NCBI GenBank assembly: GCA_963930775.1
Contig: OZ005698.1
Location: 6,640,501-6,704,500, forward strand
DNA from: Cliona cf. orientalis
Lineage: Eukaryota > Porifera > Demospongiae > Clionaida > Clionaidae
DNA: 64,000 bases
Direction: 5' to 3'
The notes below the pieces were generated by a model, which was given only the letters and a program-made list of their open reading frames with translations, made no database searches and was not told the DNA's origin. Of this stretch, positions 21,641 through 35,200 are shown in pieces. Numbering within the stretch: the stretch's first letter is position 1; each line of letters starts with the position of its first letter. A program made the position numbers and the translations under genes.

Positions 21641-22517
21641 AACTTTTTAAAACCATATTTTTGGGCTAAAAACTATACAGACAGACCTACTTGATATCAA
21701 AATGGCCACAACAATCATTTTTATTGTGTTTTACAAAATTGCAAATTTCCCATATATAGCTAATACAGAAGCCACATATGTGCAGGCCAGTTTTCATAGA
21801 TTTTTCACTGATTTTTGATAAAAATAGCTATATCTTGGAAGTGGTAAGGAGTCAAGACTTCAAATTTGGGATTTAGTAACTTTATTACAAGTGCTATCAG
21901 CCCACCAAGTGGAATTTCTTAACTAGAACTAAATAGGAAAAAATGTGCCTAACATATTTGGCCCTCCGAAAGGGATTTTAGGACAATATCTGGTTAGCAA
22001 TGCACTGCACAGCCTCTACACTCATGTCCAATTAACTTCATATGGATGTGCATGACTGGGTAGAGCGCACACCCTTAACCGAAAACAATACTCATTTAAT
22101 GTGCCTAACATATTTTGGAGAGCCATGTTATCTTATGAAGCCATAAAAATGGAAGCAATCATGGTTACATCCCATATTTTAAATTCTATGTAGAGTTTAT
22201 GTTGAAGAAGATTGGTACCAAATTTCAAACTCTTATCTATAATAGACAGTCACACAGTCAATTTTGGTACCAAGATCAGCTTCTCTGTACTAACCGCTTC
22301 AACGAAGCTAGTTTGTATTGTCAGAAACGACGACTTGGTTGGTATATTGCAAAAGGTGGCACTATCGTGGACAAGTGATTGCTAGCATCGAGACACCTGT
22401 GATTTTTATAGTAGCTACCGGCACTCATACACTGATCATACAGTCCGCTCAGTCATGCTGTGTCATTGATATTATGACTGCATTGTGTGCCAAAATAACT
22501 ACAATGTCTACATACAT
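21641..22517. other. Intergenic, no feature seen
   Basis: This AT-rich stretch has no long frame, no clear RNA gene and no strong inverted repeat. Confidence 0.5.
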
Positions 22518-23480
22518 CACTACAGGGATACTGCAAAACCTGGACTCTGGACTCTGGACTGGACTGGACTGGTGACGACCAATACCAGTTTTCTGAGGTA
22601 GAGAATAGTGTTTTGAAGGTTGGATGATTCGCAGATCACTCGTTGTACACTGCCAAGTATGACAAGAGTTCAAATTTGTACTTGTGCTACCGTCCAATGG
22701 CCACACAGTTGACCATGTGAAAATTCAATAGGTCAAATATACCACTACTGATCCCGTACTAGCTATTTGTCTGCTCAGTGAGCCTGGGTTCAAGGCTCAG
22801 CAAATGGTGGAGCCACTTTTTATGTGCTTAGCCAGGGCAGTAGGTCAATATGCTGTTTTATTCCATGGAAACTCACCTATCATAAGTTGCTCATGGACAT
22901 GAGCAGTCATGACAAGACTCGAATATGCACTGTTTGGGGACCATGATCACCAGCTGGCCCAGACCGTGACAGTAAATAGTCCCAGGCCACTGTTCACTAA
23001 TTGCTTATCGGTATCTCTGACATACACTAAACAATATTAAATGTTCTGGCAATAACTGATGCCGCTGGCTATATTTTGAATGAGGGACTGTGATCTGTAA
23101 CCAATCAATAGTGATCGAATATCTTTGTCACAGTTGCCAAATCAGGCTCTCAGAGCCTTGTGACAGTAGATATTTAGATTACAGGCTGAATAGGTTACAT
23201 TCTCATCACATATATTGATCTTTTTGCATTTCTACAAGCAGTGGGGTTTCTATCCAATGTGCTGATAGCAAATTTGAACTCTGATCATATACTTTTGAGT
23301 CTACAATGAATATATAGAGTGACTTCACTCCTCTGTGAGTCATCAGGTTTTCAAAACACACTACTTGTCATCAGTCTCGGAAAGCTGGTAATGGTCATCA
23401 CCAGTCCAGTCCATAGTCCAGTCCACGGTCCAGTCCAGAGTCCAGAGTCCAGGTTTTGCAGTTACTGATCACTACAACAT
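22518..23480. mobile_element. Foldback element with (GGACT)n arms
   Basis: The left arm has CTGCAAAACCTGGACTCTGG followed by ACTGGACTGGACTGG. The right arm (about 23376-23465) is the complement, ending CCAGGTTTTGCAG, with a longer run of AGTCCAGTCC units. Pairing continues imperfectly inward to about 130 bp per arm. The arms share the TGGACTGG unit with the foldback at 38573-39619. No coding content is seen. Confidence 0.75.
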
Positions 23481-23550
23481 CTACGCAGATGCTAGGTCTA
23501 TACAGCGGGGAATTCCCAGGAGATTTGCAGCCGGACGTGATACTTCTTGT

Positions 23551-23562
23551 ACGCATGCGCGC
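23551..23562. promoter_or_regulatory. NRF1-like palindrome upstream of membrane-PARP B
   Basis: ACGCATGCGCGC lies 88 bases before the start codon. The following stretch ATAGCCTGCCAAAGAAGAGT is shared with the copy C leader and, in part, with copy A, so it is a conserved promoter or 5' UTR block. Confidence 0.45.
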
Positions 23563-23649
23563 GTGTGCATTTCACGCAGTCTTCGATCTCGCAAATTAAC
23601 CCCGCCTATTAATTATAGCCTGCCAAAGAAGAGTTGACTGAATACCATA

Positions 23650-26600
23650 ATGGTGGACTGTGCACCCTCAAAATTACTTTCCGAGATCCACTACCGTCTC
23701 CCTCACTTGAGCCACGTCAGATTTGGAGGAAACTTTACAGATGATAGCCTGTCAGAAACCCTACCTGGAGAAATTGTAGTACGTTTAATACAGTGACAAA
23801 TTTACTAAACAAAGAGTGCATGGAAAGATTAATTTGATAGTTCTGCAATATGCCTCCTCTGCGTCAGGCATGAATAATAAAATTGGTGTTAAATCAATGA
23901 CTGTACAGCTATCAAATTTATTATTATTATCATCGGAATAGATGACTTATCTACAGCTAGTAGATCCACCAACTGGTAGGTGTGTGACATTGTGTGTGTG
24001 CATGATTGGAAATAACTACTTACAAAACAACTGGCCTACTGATAGGTCACAGTGCATCACATGCAAGTGTATGCACACAGGTGTGCATACACATACTTGC
24101 ATGTGGTGCACTATTTACTATAGACTCTCATGATTGTCATAAACTATCGTAGCATGTTGGAGGATGGGCTGGAATTCTGTTGACCGTTTCTCTCCTGCTG
24201 ATGGCGTGCTTCTATGTCCTCTGTTGCTGCCTGTGTGTCCGCTGCAAGAAAGGAAAGTGTACAACATATCAAACTCAGAATACTCAGCAGCTGCTTCGAT
24301 GCATGTCTGGTGCTCTTACCATTCTATCTGTGTAAGTCAATTATACTGTGTGATAATAATTTTTGACGTTAATTTTTAAATACTGCATGAGTACTAAGCA
24401 TGCAGTAGCCTACACATGTGGCTTGTCCCCAGGCTCCTCCCAGTTTATACACTACGATGTTGCACACAGAAGAAACGGGAGGCTAGCTGAATGGGGACGA
24501 GGCTGTAGGATGCTACTACTACTAATAATAATTTTGTTTATTGCTACTGTAACAGTACTTATAATAGCCTCGTCCCCAGGCTTCTATGAAAGATTAAAAA
24601 CATGGGAGTGGCCTGGGGACGAAGCTAGTACTTAGTATTTTATATCGTAATAGGGTTTTGGTGCTGTTAGCGTTTTGGCCTGAGGCTAGAATGCACAATG
24701 GAATCAGCAGCTCCTCCGGTGATGCACAAGAATTGCTACTTGAGATTGCGGAAGATGTTGTGGACAGTGCACTGCTTAGCATTGAACAGCGAAGGTAAAT
24801 CATTATTAGCTATGATGAAGTGACATTATTCTCAGTAACTGATGTCAGACTAGATGGTCTAGTCATCCTCAGGGCAAAATTCACGTCATAATGAATACAC
24901 AGAGGACAACTAGAGCATGTATTTCAGTGAAACGCTGGCAAGTTTAAGTTGTCTGCTTAAAAATTTAATCTTGAAGTTAGTATTATTAGCGATGATGTTA
25001 TTGAAAGTCACAGTATAGTAATTATTTTGCCATGATTGTACTTCTTTTGCTAAGACATACATTTATTTTGCCAAGGGCGGAGAACAGGTAGCAAAAGTGG
25101 GGGGGCTCAGACCTTTGACTGTACTGTGACAACTGTTAGGCTGTGGGCATATGCCCACAGCCCACCTAGGGGGGTCTGGGGGCATGCTCCCCCAGAAAAT
25201 TTTGGAAATTTCGACTCCCTGAGAGCGTTTCTGATGCAACCTGGCACCAATTTTTGGACTGATTTTAGTAGCAATTTTTACTTTAGCACTCTTTGCAAAC
25301 ACCTAGAATTATGACAGAACTATGTTGCTGTAATTTTGTAGTATGGGCATATGATAAAATAGGGGGGCTCAGCCCCCCTTGTTTTCAAAGTGGGGGGGGC
25401 TGAAGCCCCCCCTGCCCCCCCCCTATTTCTCCGCCCCTGTAAATTGCAAAGGCACACAATCATCTACATAAACGTATCTCTTTGCCCGCAAAATCTTTGG
25501 CCATCGTATAATGAGCATTGCATGGACTTCATATTATAAGTACATAATGCTAATTTATCTTGATTTCAGGCATAGCTTGGTGATTTGCTATCTGGTATCT
25601 CTACTGCTGCTCATGATAGTGGCAGTGTTCATAATATTGTTTGCCCAGCGGTGCACCTGTGGCACAGGTGTATTCATGTAAGTATCATGTACTATATTAT
25701 AGTACTATGCATCCTGTTTGCATGACCTGTTGTGTGTCCTTATCTATAGTGTTTATGGTTATGCATCAGGTGTGTAACTGTATACTATTAATAGGGGCTT
25801 TTTCTTGTGTTACAGAACAATGATAGTGCTAGCAGGTGTAACCACTGCAGTTCATATCCCCCTGGTGGTTTTCCTTTTTGCTGTACTTGTGGTATGTTAA
25901 TGACATTTAAATAATTGCATTTTTTTTATTGTATCATCACATACCACTTTTATACATGTGTGCACGTCCATGGCACGACATGATACAATGTCATGAATGC
26001 CACATACACACTCATATGAATAATTATAGATGTATGCAGACGTGTGTATCAGTATCTACTCAACGGGAGATGACAGTTTATGTATGAATATGCAGCAAAA
26101 TGTAAGCTTTATGACTACAATGTGATGATCATGACATGATAACTGTTACATGTACGCAGATATCTGTTATCCAAATTCACTGAATGTGTTTTGCAACCAA
26201 ACTGTGTAAGTTTTGATAGTGCCCGCAAAACATTATAAGATTGAATGTGTTTTTAGGATGCATGAAACTGATTTTACACACAGATATCATGGGTTCATTT
26301 TAATAATGGTAACACTCTCTCTGGCTGCACTACTCATATTAATTCAATTTTTTGGATTTTGCTATGGATCGTTGCTTTGCTGGTGAGTATAATACTACTA
26401 ATCTACGGCAATTTTATTTTGAAGGCCAAACTTCAACACTCAGATTGTGTGCGCTACAGTGCGCATTGTAGTCCAATTTCACAGCTTTCTCTTATTGGCG
26501 AAATTTTATCCATAGTGAGTTATTTATCCTGTGCTAAAGATATTGGTGACCTTTACAGCATTAATTGGCATAAATTTAATCCACCGAGTAGCTAACTAGT

Positions 26601-27560
26601 TTTGTAGCTCAGAGATAGCTGTGGCAATACTTTTGTCCAGGAATACCCTTAATTTAGCTAACATGTATTGTAGGGATCGATCCACAGTGATTAGGCCTTT
26701 GTATAATAGCATACCATGATATTTATTCCAGAATGCAAGCTAAAAAAATTGTGCAATTTTCTGGTAAAAAGCTTTACACACTCCATTGAGCTACATGATG
26801 AAAAGTCCTAGAACTGAATTATGGCTAGCAGGATAATCACTCAATCGGTAAATTTTTATGCAGCATAAAAGAAGACAATAATGAAGAAAGTGGTATCAAG
26901 ATGCGTGATCTTGTGACTGGTACTACTGCTAATGATAATAATATAGTTTCTAGTAATTGGACTCCACAGAAGAATTTCCTTGGGTTAACGCCAATTGACC
27001 GATCTTCCAAAGAGTGGGTACAAATCAAAGATAGAGTTCACCATACCCTTAAGGAAGCTAACATTATCGACATACAACAAATCCACAATAAATGGCTATG
27101 GGATGCGTATGCACAATCGAGACTTCGTCTGAGTGCAAAGAATGGAGGGATTACTAACATTAATGAAATGCTTCTCTTTCATGGTACCAGACAGACTCGA
27201 CCAGAGCAGATTTATAACTCTGAGAAAGGCTTCGACTTTCGATTTTCCAACCAAGGCCTATGGGGAGAAGGGGCCTATTTTGCTGTCAATGCTCAGTACT
27301 CCGATCGTTATGCTTATGAGCCATCCAGTGGAAGGCGGCAGTTTTTCCTTGCCATGGTGCTGACGGGTGAAAGTTATAGTTGTGGTGAAGATAGATCACT
27401 TAAGAAGCCACCACTGAAGGAGAGGAATAAGATGTTTACAGATGAGCGTTATGACAGTGTTCACGGCAAAACTGGTGGCTCGGATATCTACGTTGTCTAT
27501 GAACATGATAAAGCCTATCCGGCATACTTGATAACATACAGTCTTTATTCACAACAATAG
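23650..27560 (+). CDS. Five-pass membrane protein with C-terminal PARP domain, copy B
   Basis: Nine exons: 23650-23778, 24153-24331, 24654-24794, 25570-25677, 25816-25891, 26030-26081 (or -26101), 26160-26205, 26284-26382, 26864-27560; about 508 residues. Exon phases match copies A and C. Helices come from exon 2 (GILLTVSLLLMACFYVLCCC), the exon 2-3 join, exon 4 (SLLLLMIVAVFIILFA), exon 5 (VTTAVHIPLVVFLFAVLV) and exon 8 (LSLAALLILIQFFGFCYG). The N-terminus keeps NFT and the last outer loop keeps CNQT. The PARP domain shows LFHGTRQT, GAYFAVNAQYSDRYAY and an intact YPAYLITY end (H-Y-L). As in copy A, exon 7 is in frame only if exon 6 uses the earlier donor (TTTAT|GTATGA). AATAAA lies at 27706. 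Membrane anchoring would place mono-ADP-ribosylation at the cytosolic face. Confidence 0.8.
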
Positions 27561-28525
27561 GTGTGAAGTGTCTCTTCTAGCTAGGATGACCATGCATGCA
27601 TGCAAATTGCATTAATGAATGTTAGATATTCACGTTTTGGTGCATAATATTATTATTATTATTATTATTATTATATGCTTATTAATAGGAGTGGTCAGAA
27701 ATTTCAATAAAGATAATGTCATAAGGTATGAGGGATGCATATGCACTAATCCCTGGATTTACATCAGTATCCATCGCGAATTTTTGAAGCCACGCCCACT
27801 TTGGGACAAAACCACGCCCATTTCGATCGTTTTTGAGAGAAACTATCAATCCTACTAGTCCATTCGATCTGTCATGATCTGTTGAACGTGTTTTCTGCTA
27901 AAGCATGCCAAGGTGAGCCATAGCAGTAGTTTTCTTAGTTCTGTAGACAGAGAGGGGGAGGTTCCATTTAGCCTACCAATCAGTACTTCATAGCCTATCA
28001 TCAGTACTTCATAGTGCTAGGTGCAGCCCAAAGGGGGGTTCCATGGAACCCTAGGAACCACCCTGAATCCGCCACTGAACATAGCTATCCAAGATAGAAA
28101 CATCGACATCGATGATCGATCCATGAACATCAGTGATCGAGACGTCGATATCATGTGTGGAAACATCGATGCGATTATACAATCATGAATTTTGTTCACT
28201 ATGGCGCTCCATAGATCTAGGCATCTGAGCGACTCGTAAATACAACGTATCCGTAAATATTGCCGAAAAACTGACTTCAGTATGCGTTTGGTAAGGCCCA
28301 CGAGCGTTGCAAATACTGTGTTTTGTTGGCCACGCCTATGGACACTACCCACTATGTACTCTCTGCTCATGCGCACAACCTGGCACAATAATATAGGTAA
28401 AGGTCGTCAACAGGCTGCTCGCATCATCGAGCATAGATATGATCGACGCTGCAGCGTGCGCGGGTATGTGCTCTATAGAGCTCTAGTTTTGGAGATATGA
28501 TGGCTATGAATAACCATAGATTAGG
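27561..28525. repeat. Intergenic with a dispersed repeat shared with 62.6-63.1 kb
   Basis: From about 28195 to 28495 the sequence follows 62690-63085 in order, with shared blocks such as CTGAGCGACTCGTAA/CTAAGCGACTCGTAA, TTTTGTTGGCC, CCACGCCTAT and CTACAGAGCTCTAG-like ends. It is a dispersed element of unknown class. The first 600 bases hold only a TTA microsatellite. Confidence 0.6.
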
Positions 28526-28960
28526 AATAACGCTGTCATGCAAGAAGATCTAGTCTTCAGACAAATCGCCTAAGCACTCGTCATTCTGAGCACCACTGCT
28601 GTAAACGCTACTGAATCGCTTGATCGATCGAGCCAGCTAGTTGTTAGCGCTAGCGGCCCTCGCATCCATCACGTATATACCCAAACGTTTGTGGGCGTGG
28701 TTATGTAAACGCATACCGTAGACTCTGGTTAATAAGCGCATGCGCTTAACGCTTATAGCGGTAAACGGAATAACAGGATATGCGCTTATAATTATATGGC
28801 ACATAACCACGCCCACAAACGAGATGCGAGGCCCGCTAGCGCTAGCGCTAGCACTAGCGCTCGATCGATCGAGGTTTTTAGCGTTTACAGTTGCCGCTCA
28901 AGATGACGACTCCTGGCGATTTGTCGATCTTCTTGCATGATCATAACGTTATTCGTGGCC
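28526..28960. repeat. Large imperfect hairpin upstream of membrane-PARP C
   Basis: Bases 28526-28711 and 28797-28960 are inverted copies of one another. Shared blocks include TGCAAGAAGATC, TCGATCGAG, TAGCGCTAGCG, TGTGGGCGTGGTTATGT and their complements. The loop contains the left end of another inverted-repeat element (28731-29183). Confidence 0.75.
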
Positions 28961-29183
28961 ATCATTTCTCCAAAGATAGCTACCTGACTCCAAATACTTT
29001 CCAGCCGGTCAAGGTCAGGTTCATAGAACGCCACGCCTTTTAAGCGCATGCGCTTAATAAACAATAGCTTATGATAAGAAGAGGGCATGCGCTTAATAAA
29101 TAATGTGCGTTACTGTATCCTTATTTAATAAGCGCATACTGTCGTTCCGTTCACCACTATAAGCGCATGCGTTTATTAACGAT
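28731..29183. mobile_element. Inverted-repeat element with AAGCGCATGCGCTT ends, nested with the hairpin
   Basis: TTAATAAGCGCATGCGCTTA followed by TAGCGGTAAACGGAA at the left is mirrored at 29117-29183. Four or more AAGCGCATGCGCTTAATAA-type palindromes are scattered between. It ends about 35 bases before the start codon of copy C, so it must overlap that gene's promoter. Confidence 0.65.
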
Positions 29184-29217
29184 AGCCTACCAAAAGAAGA
29201 GTTGACTGAATATTACA

Positions 29218-32200
29218 ATGGTGGATTGTGCACCCTCAAAATTACTTTCCGAGATCCACTACCGTCTCCCTCTCTTGAGCCACGTCAGGTTTGGAGGAGA
29301 CTTTACAGACGATAGCCTGTCAGAAACCCTACCTGGAGAAATTGATGTACGTTAATACAGTGACGAATTTTATTGAACGAAGAGTGCATGGAATGATAGC
29401 TCTGCAATATGCCTCCCTGCATCAGGCCTAAATGGTGTTAAATCAATGACTACACAGCCTAACAAATTTACTATGCAAATAGATGAGCTAGTAGATCCAC
29501 CAACTGGCAGGTGTGTGTGTGTGCATGATTGCTTGCAAAAAATGCCAATAACTGGCCCACTGATAGGTGTGCATGCACTTGCATAATATTACATATGGTG
29601 CTACAGACTATTCCAATAATATTAGTACTATTGTCATAAACTATATCGCAGCATGTTGGAGGATGGGCTGGAATTCTGTTGACCGTTTCTCTCCTGCTGA
29701 TCGCATTCTTCTATGTCCTCTGTTGCTACCTGTGTGTCTGCTGCAAGCGGATAGGAAAGTGTACAGCATGTCAAACTCAAAATGCTCAGCAGCTGCTTCG
29801 ATGCATGTCTGGTACTCTTGCCATTTTATCCGTGTAAGTCAATTATTGTGATATAATTGCTGTTAGAACACATTCTCTTTTATTATTTTCTTTGCAAGAT
29901 TTGGGCTAAAATTAGCCATTTCCACAGCATTTTTTTTAAATATAAAAATCATTCATTTCTTTAGCATGGATGCTGGATTTAATGACACAAAGTGATAATA
30001 ATTCAACGAATTGTCATAATAGGAATGATTCTCCTCAATTCTTCAGGAACACTACAATCTAAGAGAATACAAATAATGCCTTAAAGTTTTAGTATAGCTA
30101 GCACCTAAAAAATCAACAAAATTCAATAGGAAACACAGTTAAAAACATCCGGTCGATTAGTTTTTACACTCCATGTCCTCCCTTGAGCATCTCTGCTTGA
30201 AATATCGGACAGTAGTAGAATTTAAGTGCCATGGAAGGCAGCTCAGAATTACAGCCTCAACACTAGATAGTCGGCGACATTAAGTATACGTGTTCTACAG
30301 AAGAGAGAATATTGATATTAAATTATTAGAGGTCCTAAATATTATGAAGCAGCTAGCTAGATGCCAAAAATTTGGGTACCATGGTAAAATCCATCATTCT
30401 GTGATTGCTAACTACTACCTAAATTTAGGTACTGCTACAATACTGTGGCCCAATATTCACATTTTGGAGCACGCTGAGGTAGATACCTAACTTTAGGTAC
30501 CACAGTAAAATCTGGTACCCGTGGTGGCTAGCCACTACCTAAATTTCGGTGCTGCTGCAATACTGTGGCCTGATACTTACATTTTTGGAGCATGCCAATC
30601 CATGCATGGCATAAGTGTAGACTTATGTCAGATATGTCATGCATTTATGTAATAAAATTATTCAGCCCCACACACAGATAAGACGGCCTAATGGCCTTTG
30701 GCCATGTGGCTTTATGGCCAAATGGCCTTAAGGTGAGCAAGCAATAATTTGTCCCTGTTTTAAGGTACCATGCATGATGGACTACTCTAGCCTGTCCCCA
30801 GGTGTCTTCCTGTAGCTATAGGAATAGCTATTCACGACTCTATGTCAGTTTTGATCTGACACTGAAATTTAAATATTGAACTTTCCGATCAGTGAAAAGA
30901 TATGTACTTGCTTGATCATGCTGGTTCATTACATGGGTATGGCATACACTATTGAGACCTGCTCTGAGAAAAGGGACCACTCAGGATATATATTTCATAA
31001 AAATTGAATTTTTAGCATGGATTGATAGCTTTATGTGTGCTGAATCCAATGGTGCAAGTTTCATGAAAAAATGTCGATAATAAGTGGAGTTATGACCATT
31101 TCTATACACACAGGTAGATATATTCGTTTTTGGAAAATGCACATATTTAATTAAATAAGTTGTATGTGTCCGAGCAATTATTTACATCCATTACAATAGT
31201 TTACATAATAGCAACAGTTACTACATAAACATAATAGCATATCAATATCAATACGAAGCTAAAATTCTACATTTTCTTGTAGACTAAAATACAGAAAAAT
31301 GATAAATATTTATTTCGCCACATTAAATTTTAGCTATTACTGCAAGATGAAATTTTATATCCCAAGTGATCCCTTTTCTCAGAGCAGGTCACTTATGCAT
31401 GGTAGCAATATATCACGCCGTGATGGTCCCCCACAAATTGTGGTCCCTCCAGCCCGTGATTGTCCACTGTGCCGATTATAATATTATATGGTCCCCCAAG
31501 ACAAACTCAGAAGACTAACCCTGCCGTACATGCAGACCCTCGAGACTAACCTTTTTGCTTACTGAAACCCAGCCCCTGATCCCTCTCATAAATTGCGGGG
31601 GGCAGTGGTGTCGCCAGGGGGGTGCATGTGGGTTCATTTGCACCCAATCCATGCACCTGTGCACCCATCCTATGTATGATATTGTGTAGTTTTGTTGAGC
31701 CTGTCACAGTATGCATGCTATACTATCACAGCCAGTGATGTAACATGTCATGTATACATCACTACAATGTCATATATTGTGTAGACTGCATGTCTACATA
31801 TAATAGTACTTAATAGTATTACAATGTCATGTATACTATAGTACACTTCTGCTAGCTTTATGCATCCACCTGTGCGGTTACTTTCAATAACTTGCACCCA
31901 GTTAAACAATTTCCTAGAAACGCCACTGGCGGGGGGGGGGGGGGGGGGGGGGGGGGGGCCATGATGCACAGTAGCCAGATGGTCCTTAACAGTATGACAG
32001 TACTCAAAGTGACATAAAATTGACAATAAGATGTCACTTACTCATAATTATTGTACAATCTAAGCACAGGTGTGTAGCTAACTTACCCTGTCGTGTCGAT
32101 ACAAACATGTTACTGACATTAAGTTGGAGTCAACTGTCGTGTACCTGGACAGGATACCGTTGTTATGGGGACTATTTATCTCGGAAGAATCTAATTGCAC

Positions 32201-35200
32201 CAGCATGATCAAATGAGTGCATGTGTAGCTACCTACACTTTTCACTGATCTGATAGTTTAGCATTCATTCAGGGTCAGATCAAAACTGACACAGAGTCAG
32301 CAAGAGACCTGCATGGGGACAGGCTAGAGTCACAGTCCATGGTACCTCAAACAGCTTGCTTAGCTTAAGACCATTTGGCCATAAAGCCACAAGGCCAAAG
32401 GCCATTAGGCCATCTTATTCCATAAGAGTTCAATATGGCTCCTGATACTAAACTGCTATAGTGGTAGGTAAGTGTAGCTATACGCTTATTGTGTTCTGTA
32501 GCTATATGATTGTTTAAGTATAGTGAAACCTGCATGAACTAAATTCACTCAGCTTCAACTATAAGTTAGCACAGCCATGAGTCTGGCTGTTCATAGGGGT
32601 GGGGATTAAAATGCTTACCAGGCCTCGAGCTTGAATAACTACTAGATGTGATGTGGCTCACCAAAAGGGGGGTGGGGGGGGGGGACATTGCCCTATGCCC
32701 CTATGCTGTATCCTAGCTATCATTTTCTTTGCTAACCATAAAAGAAGCACAGAATCTAAGGCTATCAATTGTATAATTATAGAATTATCTGTTTTTCTCT
32801 TTGATATCCAGCAGCTCAACCAAGATGCTTTCAAATCAAAGCCTGACTTTATGCTGTTATCGCTGGAAGACACTGTGACTAGCTAACAGCAATAATTATT
32901 ATGATGTTAAATCGACCAAAACACGTTCTCTTTTATTTCATCCAATTCTCTTTTGCAGGATTACATATAATTTGATCCATTTCTTAGAGGGCATGCTAAG
33001 AGATCCCGCAATTTTGATAATAAAAATTATCACATGAAATTAGCTGAATTGCTAGCAGCAAACGGGAGATGTTGTAAACTCCAGTCAGTTTCACCTTAAA
33101 TCTGGTGGGCCAGCCTCTCCTCCCCTCTCATCAAGGGCTGGCCCACCAGACTAAAATTTAATCGCTGTATGATAATAATAATTATTAGATACTGCATGAG
33201 TACTACGCATGCAGTAGCCTATAGCTGTGTAACATTAGAAACATGGGAGTGGCCCGGAGATGAAGCTAGTACTTAGTATAATTTTTATATCATAACAGAG
33301 TTTTGGTGCTATTAACATTTTGGCCTGAGGTTAGAATGCATAATGGAATCAGCAGCTTCGAATTCTCTGATATCGAAACTGATGATGCACAAGAAATGCT
33401 TCTTGAGATTGCAGAAGATGTTGTGGACAGTGCACTGCTTAGCATTGAACAGCTAAGGTAAATCATTATTTAATAGCTATGATGAAGTGATATCATTCTC
33501 AATTACTATCTACAAAAGAAGATTCTATGTGGACAAAAATAACTGATGTCAGACTAGATAGTCTAATCATCCTCAGGGCAAAATTCATGTCATAATGAAT
33601 ACACTGAGGATGACTATAGAGCATGTATTTGAAACGCTGACAAGTTTATTGAACAGTTAAGTTGTCTGCTTAAAGTCTTGAAGTTAGTGCATGTAGCTAA
33701 TTTTATCATGATTGTACTTAGTACTTGCTAAGATATTATACAGTAACGTTAAATTAAATTTTTATTTTGCAAAGGCACACGATCATCTACATAAACACAT
33801 CTCTTTGCCCGTAAAAATCTTTGGCCATCTTGGGACATTTTGACAATTTTTCTTAATTTCAGGCACCGCTTGGTGATTTGCTATCTGGTATTTCTACTGC
33901 TGCCCATGATAGTGGCGGTGTTCATACTGTTTTTTGCCCAGCGGTGCACTCATCGTACAGGTGGTGCGGGTGTATTCATGTGAGTATCTTAATTACAATG
34001 TCATACCAATGTACTATAGTACTATGCATCCTATTTGCATGACATTATGTGTCCTTATCTATAGTGTTTATGGTTATGCGTCGGGTGTGTAACTGTATAC
34101 TATTAGTAGGGGCTTTTTCTTGTGTTACAGAGTGATGATAGTGCTAGCAGGTGTAACTACTGCAGTTCACATCCCCCTGGTGGTTTTCCTTTTTGCTGTG
34201 GTTGTGGTATGTTCATGAGACTTAAATAAAACAGTTCGCATTTTTTTTTTGTTTTTATCAACACATACCACTTGTGTGCATCACATCCAGTCCATGGCAT
34301 GGCATTGTCATGCCACGTATACACTCGTATAAAAACAATAATATTATTATTATTATAGATGTATGCAGATGTGTGTATCAGTATCTACTCAACAGAAGGT
34401 GGCATTTTATGTACGAATATGCAGCAAAATGTAAGCTTTATGACTAAATGTGATGATTATGACATGATAACTGTTACATGTACGCAGATGTCTGTTAATA
34501 CAAATTCACACATGATCAATGTGTTTTGCAACCAAACTGTGTAAGTTTAGCTAGTGCTCACAAAACAAAAGATTGAACAACTTGAAGGGTTTATGGGGTC
34601 TATAGCTAAGCCCTTGGATTGAATGTGCTTTTACACACAGATATCATGGATTCATTTTAATAATGATAACACTCTCTCTGGCTGCACTACTCATATTAAT
34701 TCAACTTTTTGGATTTTGCTATGGATTGTTGCTTTGCTGGTGAGTATTTAGCTACTGCAATATTTGGAGGCCAAAGGTCTCGACACTCAAATTGCATGCA
34801 CATTGTAATGGTCCAATTTTACAGCTTTCTCTCATTGGAAAAATTTTATAATATTATTATTAATATGCTATTTATTTGTCCCGTGTTAAAGATAATGGCG
34901 ACCTTTACGGCATTGGTTAATCCACTGAGTAGCTAGCTATATTATACAGTACTTGGTAGCTAGCTGTGGCAATACTTTTGTCCAGCAATAACCTTTGGCT
35001 TATATACAGGTATTGTATATGGATCGATCCATAGTGATTAGACCTTTATATAACATATCAAAAGCGAGCTAAAAAAAGAATTACCATATCCAATCTAATT
35101 AACGCGCCTCTCTAATAGATGCGCCACCTCGGCCTGAAGTGCAATTTTCACATTCTATTTAAATGTGCCCACCCATGCGTCCCTATACTTTTGTGTACAA

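Noticed and set aside
22045-22085. tRNA-like GGGTAGAGCGC
   Set aside because: No matching B-box or cloverleaf could be drawn, so no tRNA gene is called.
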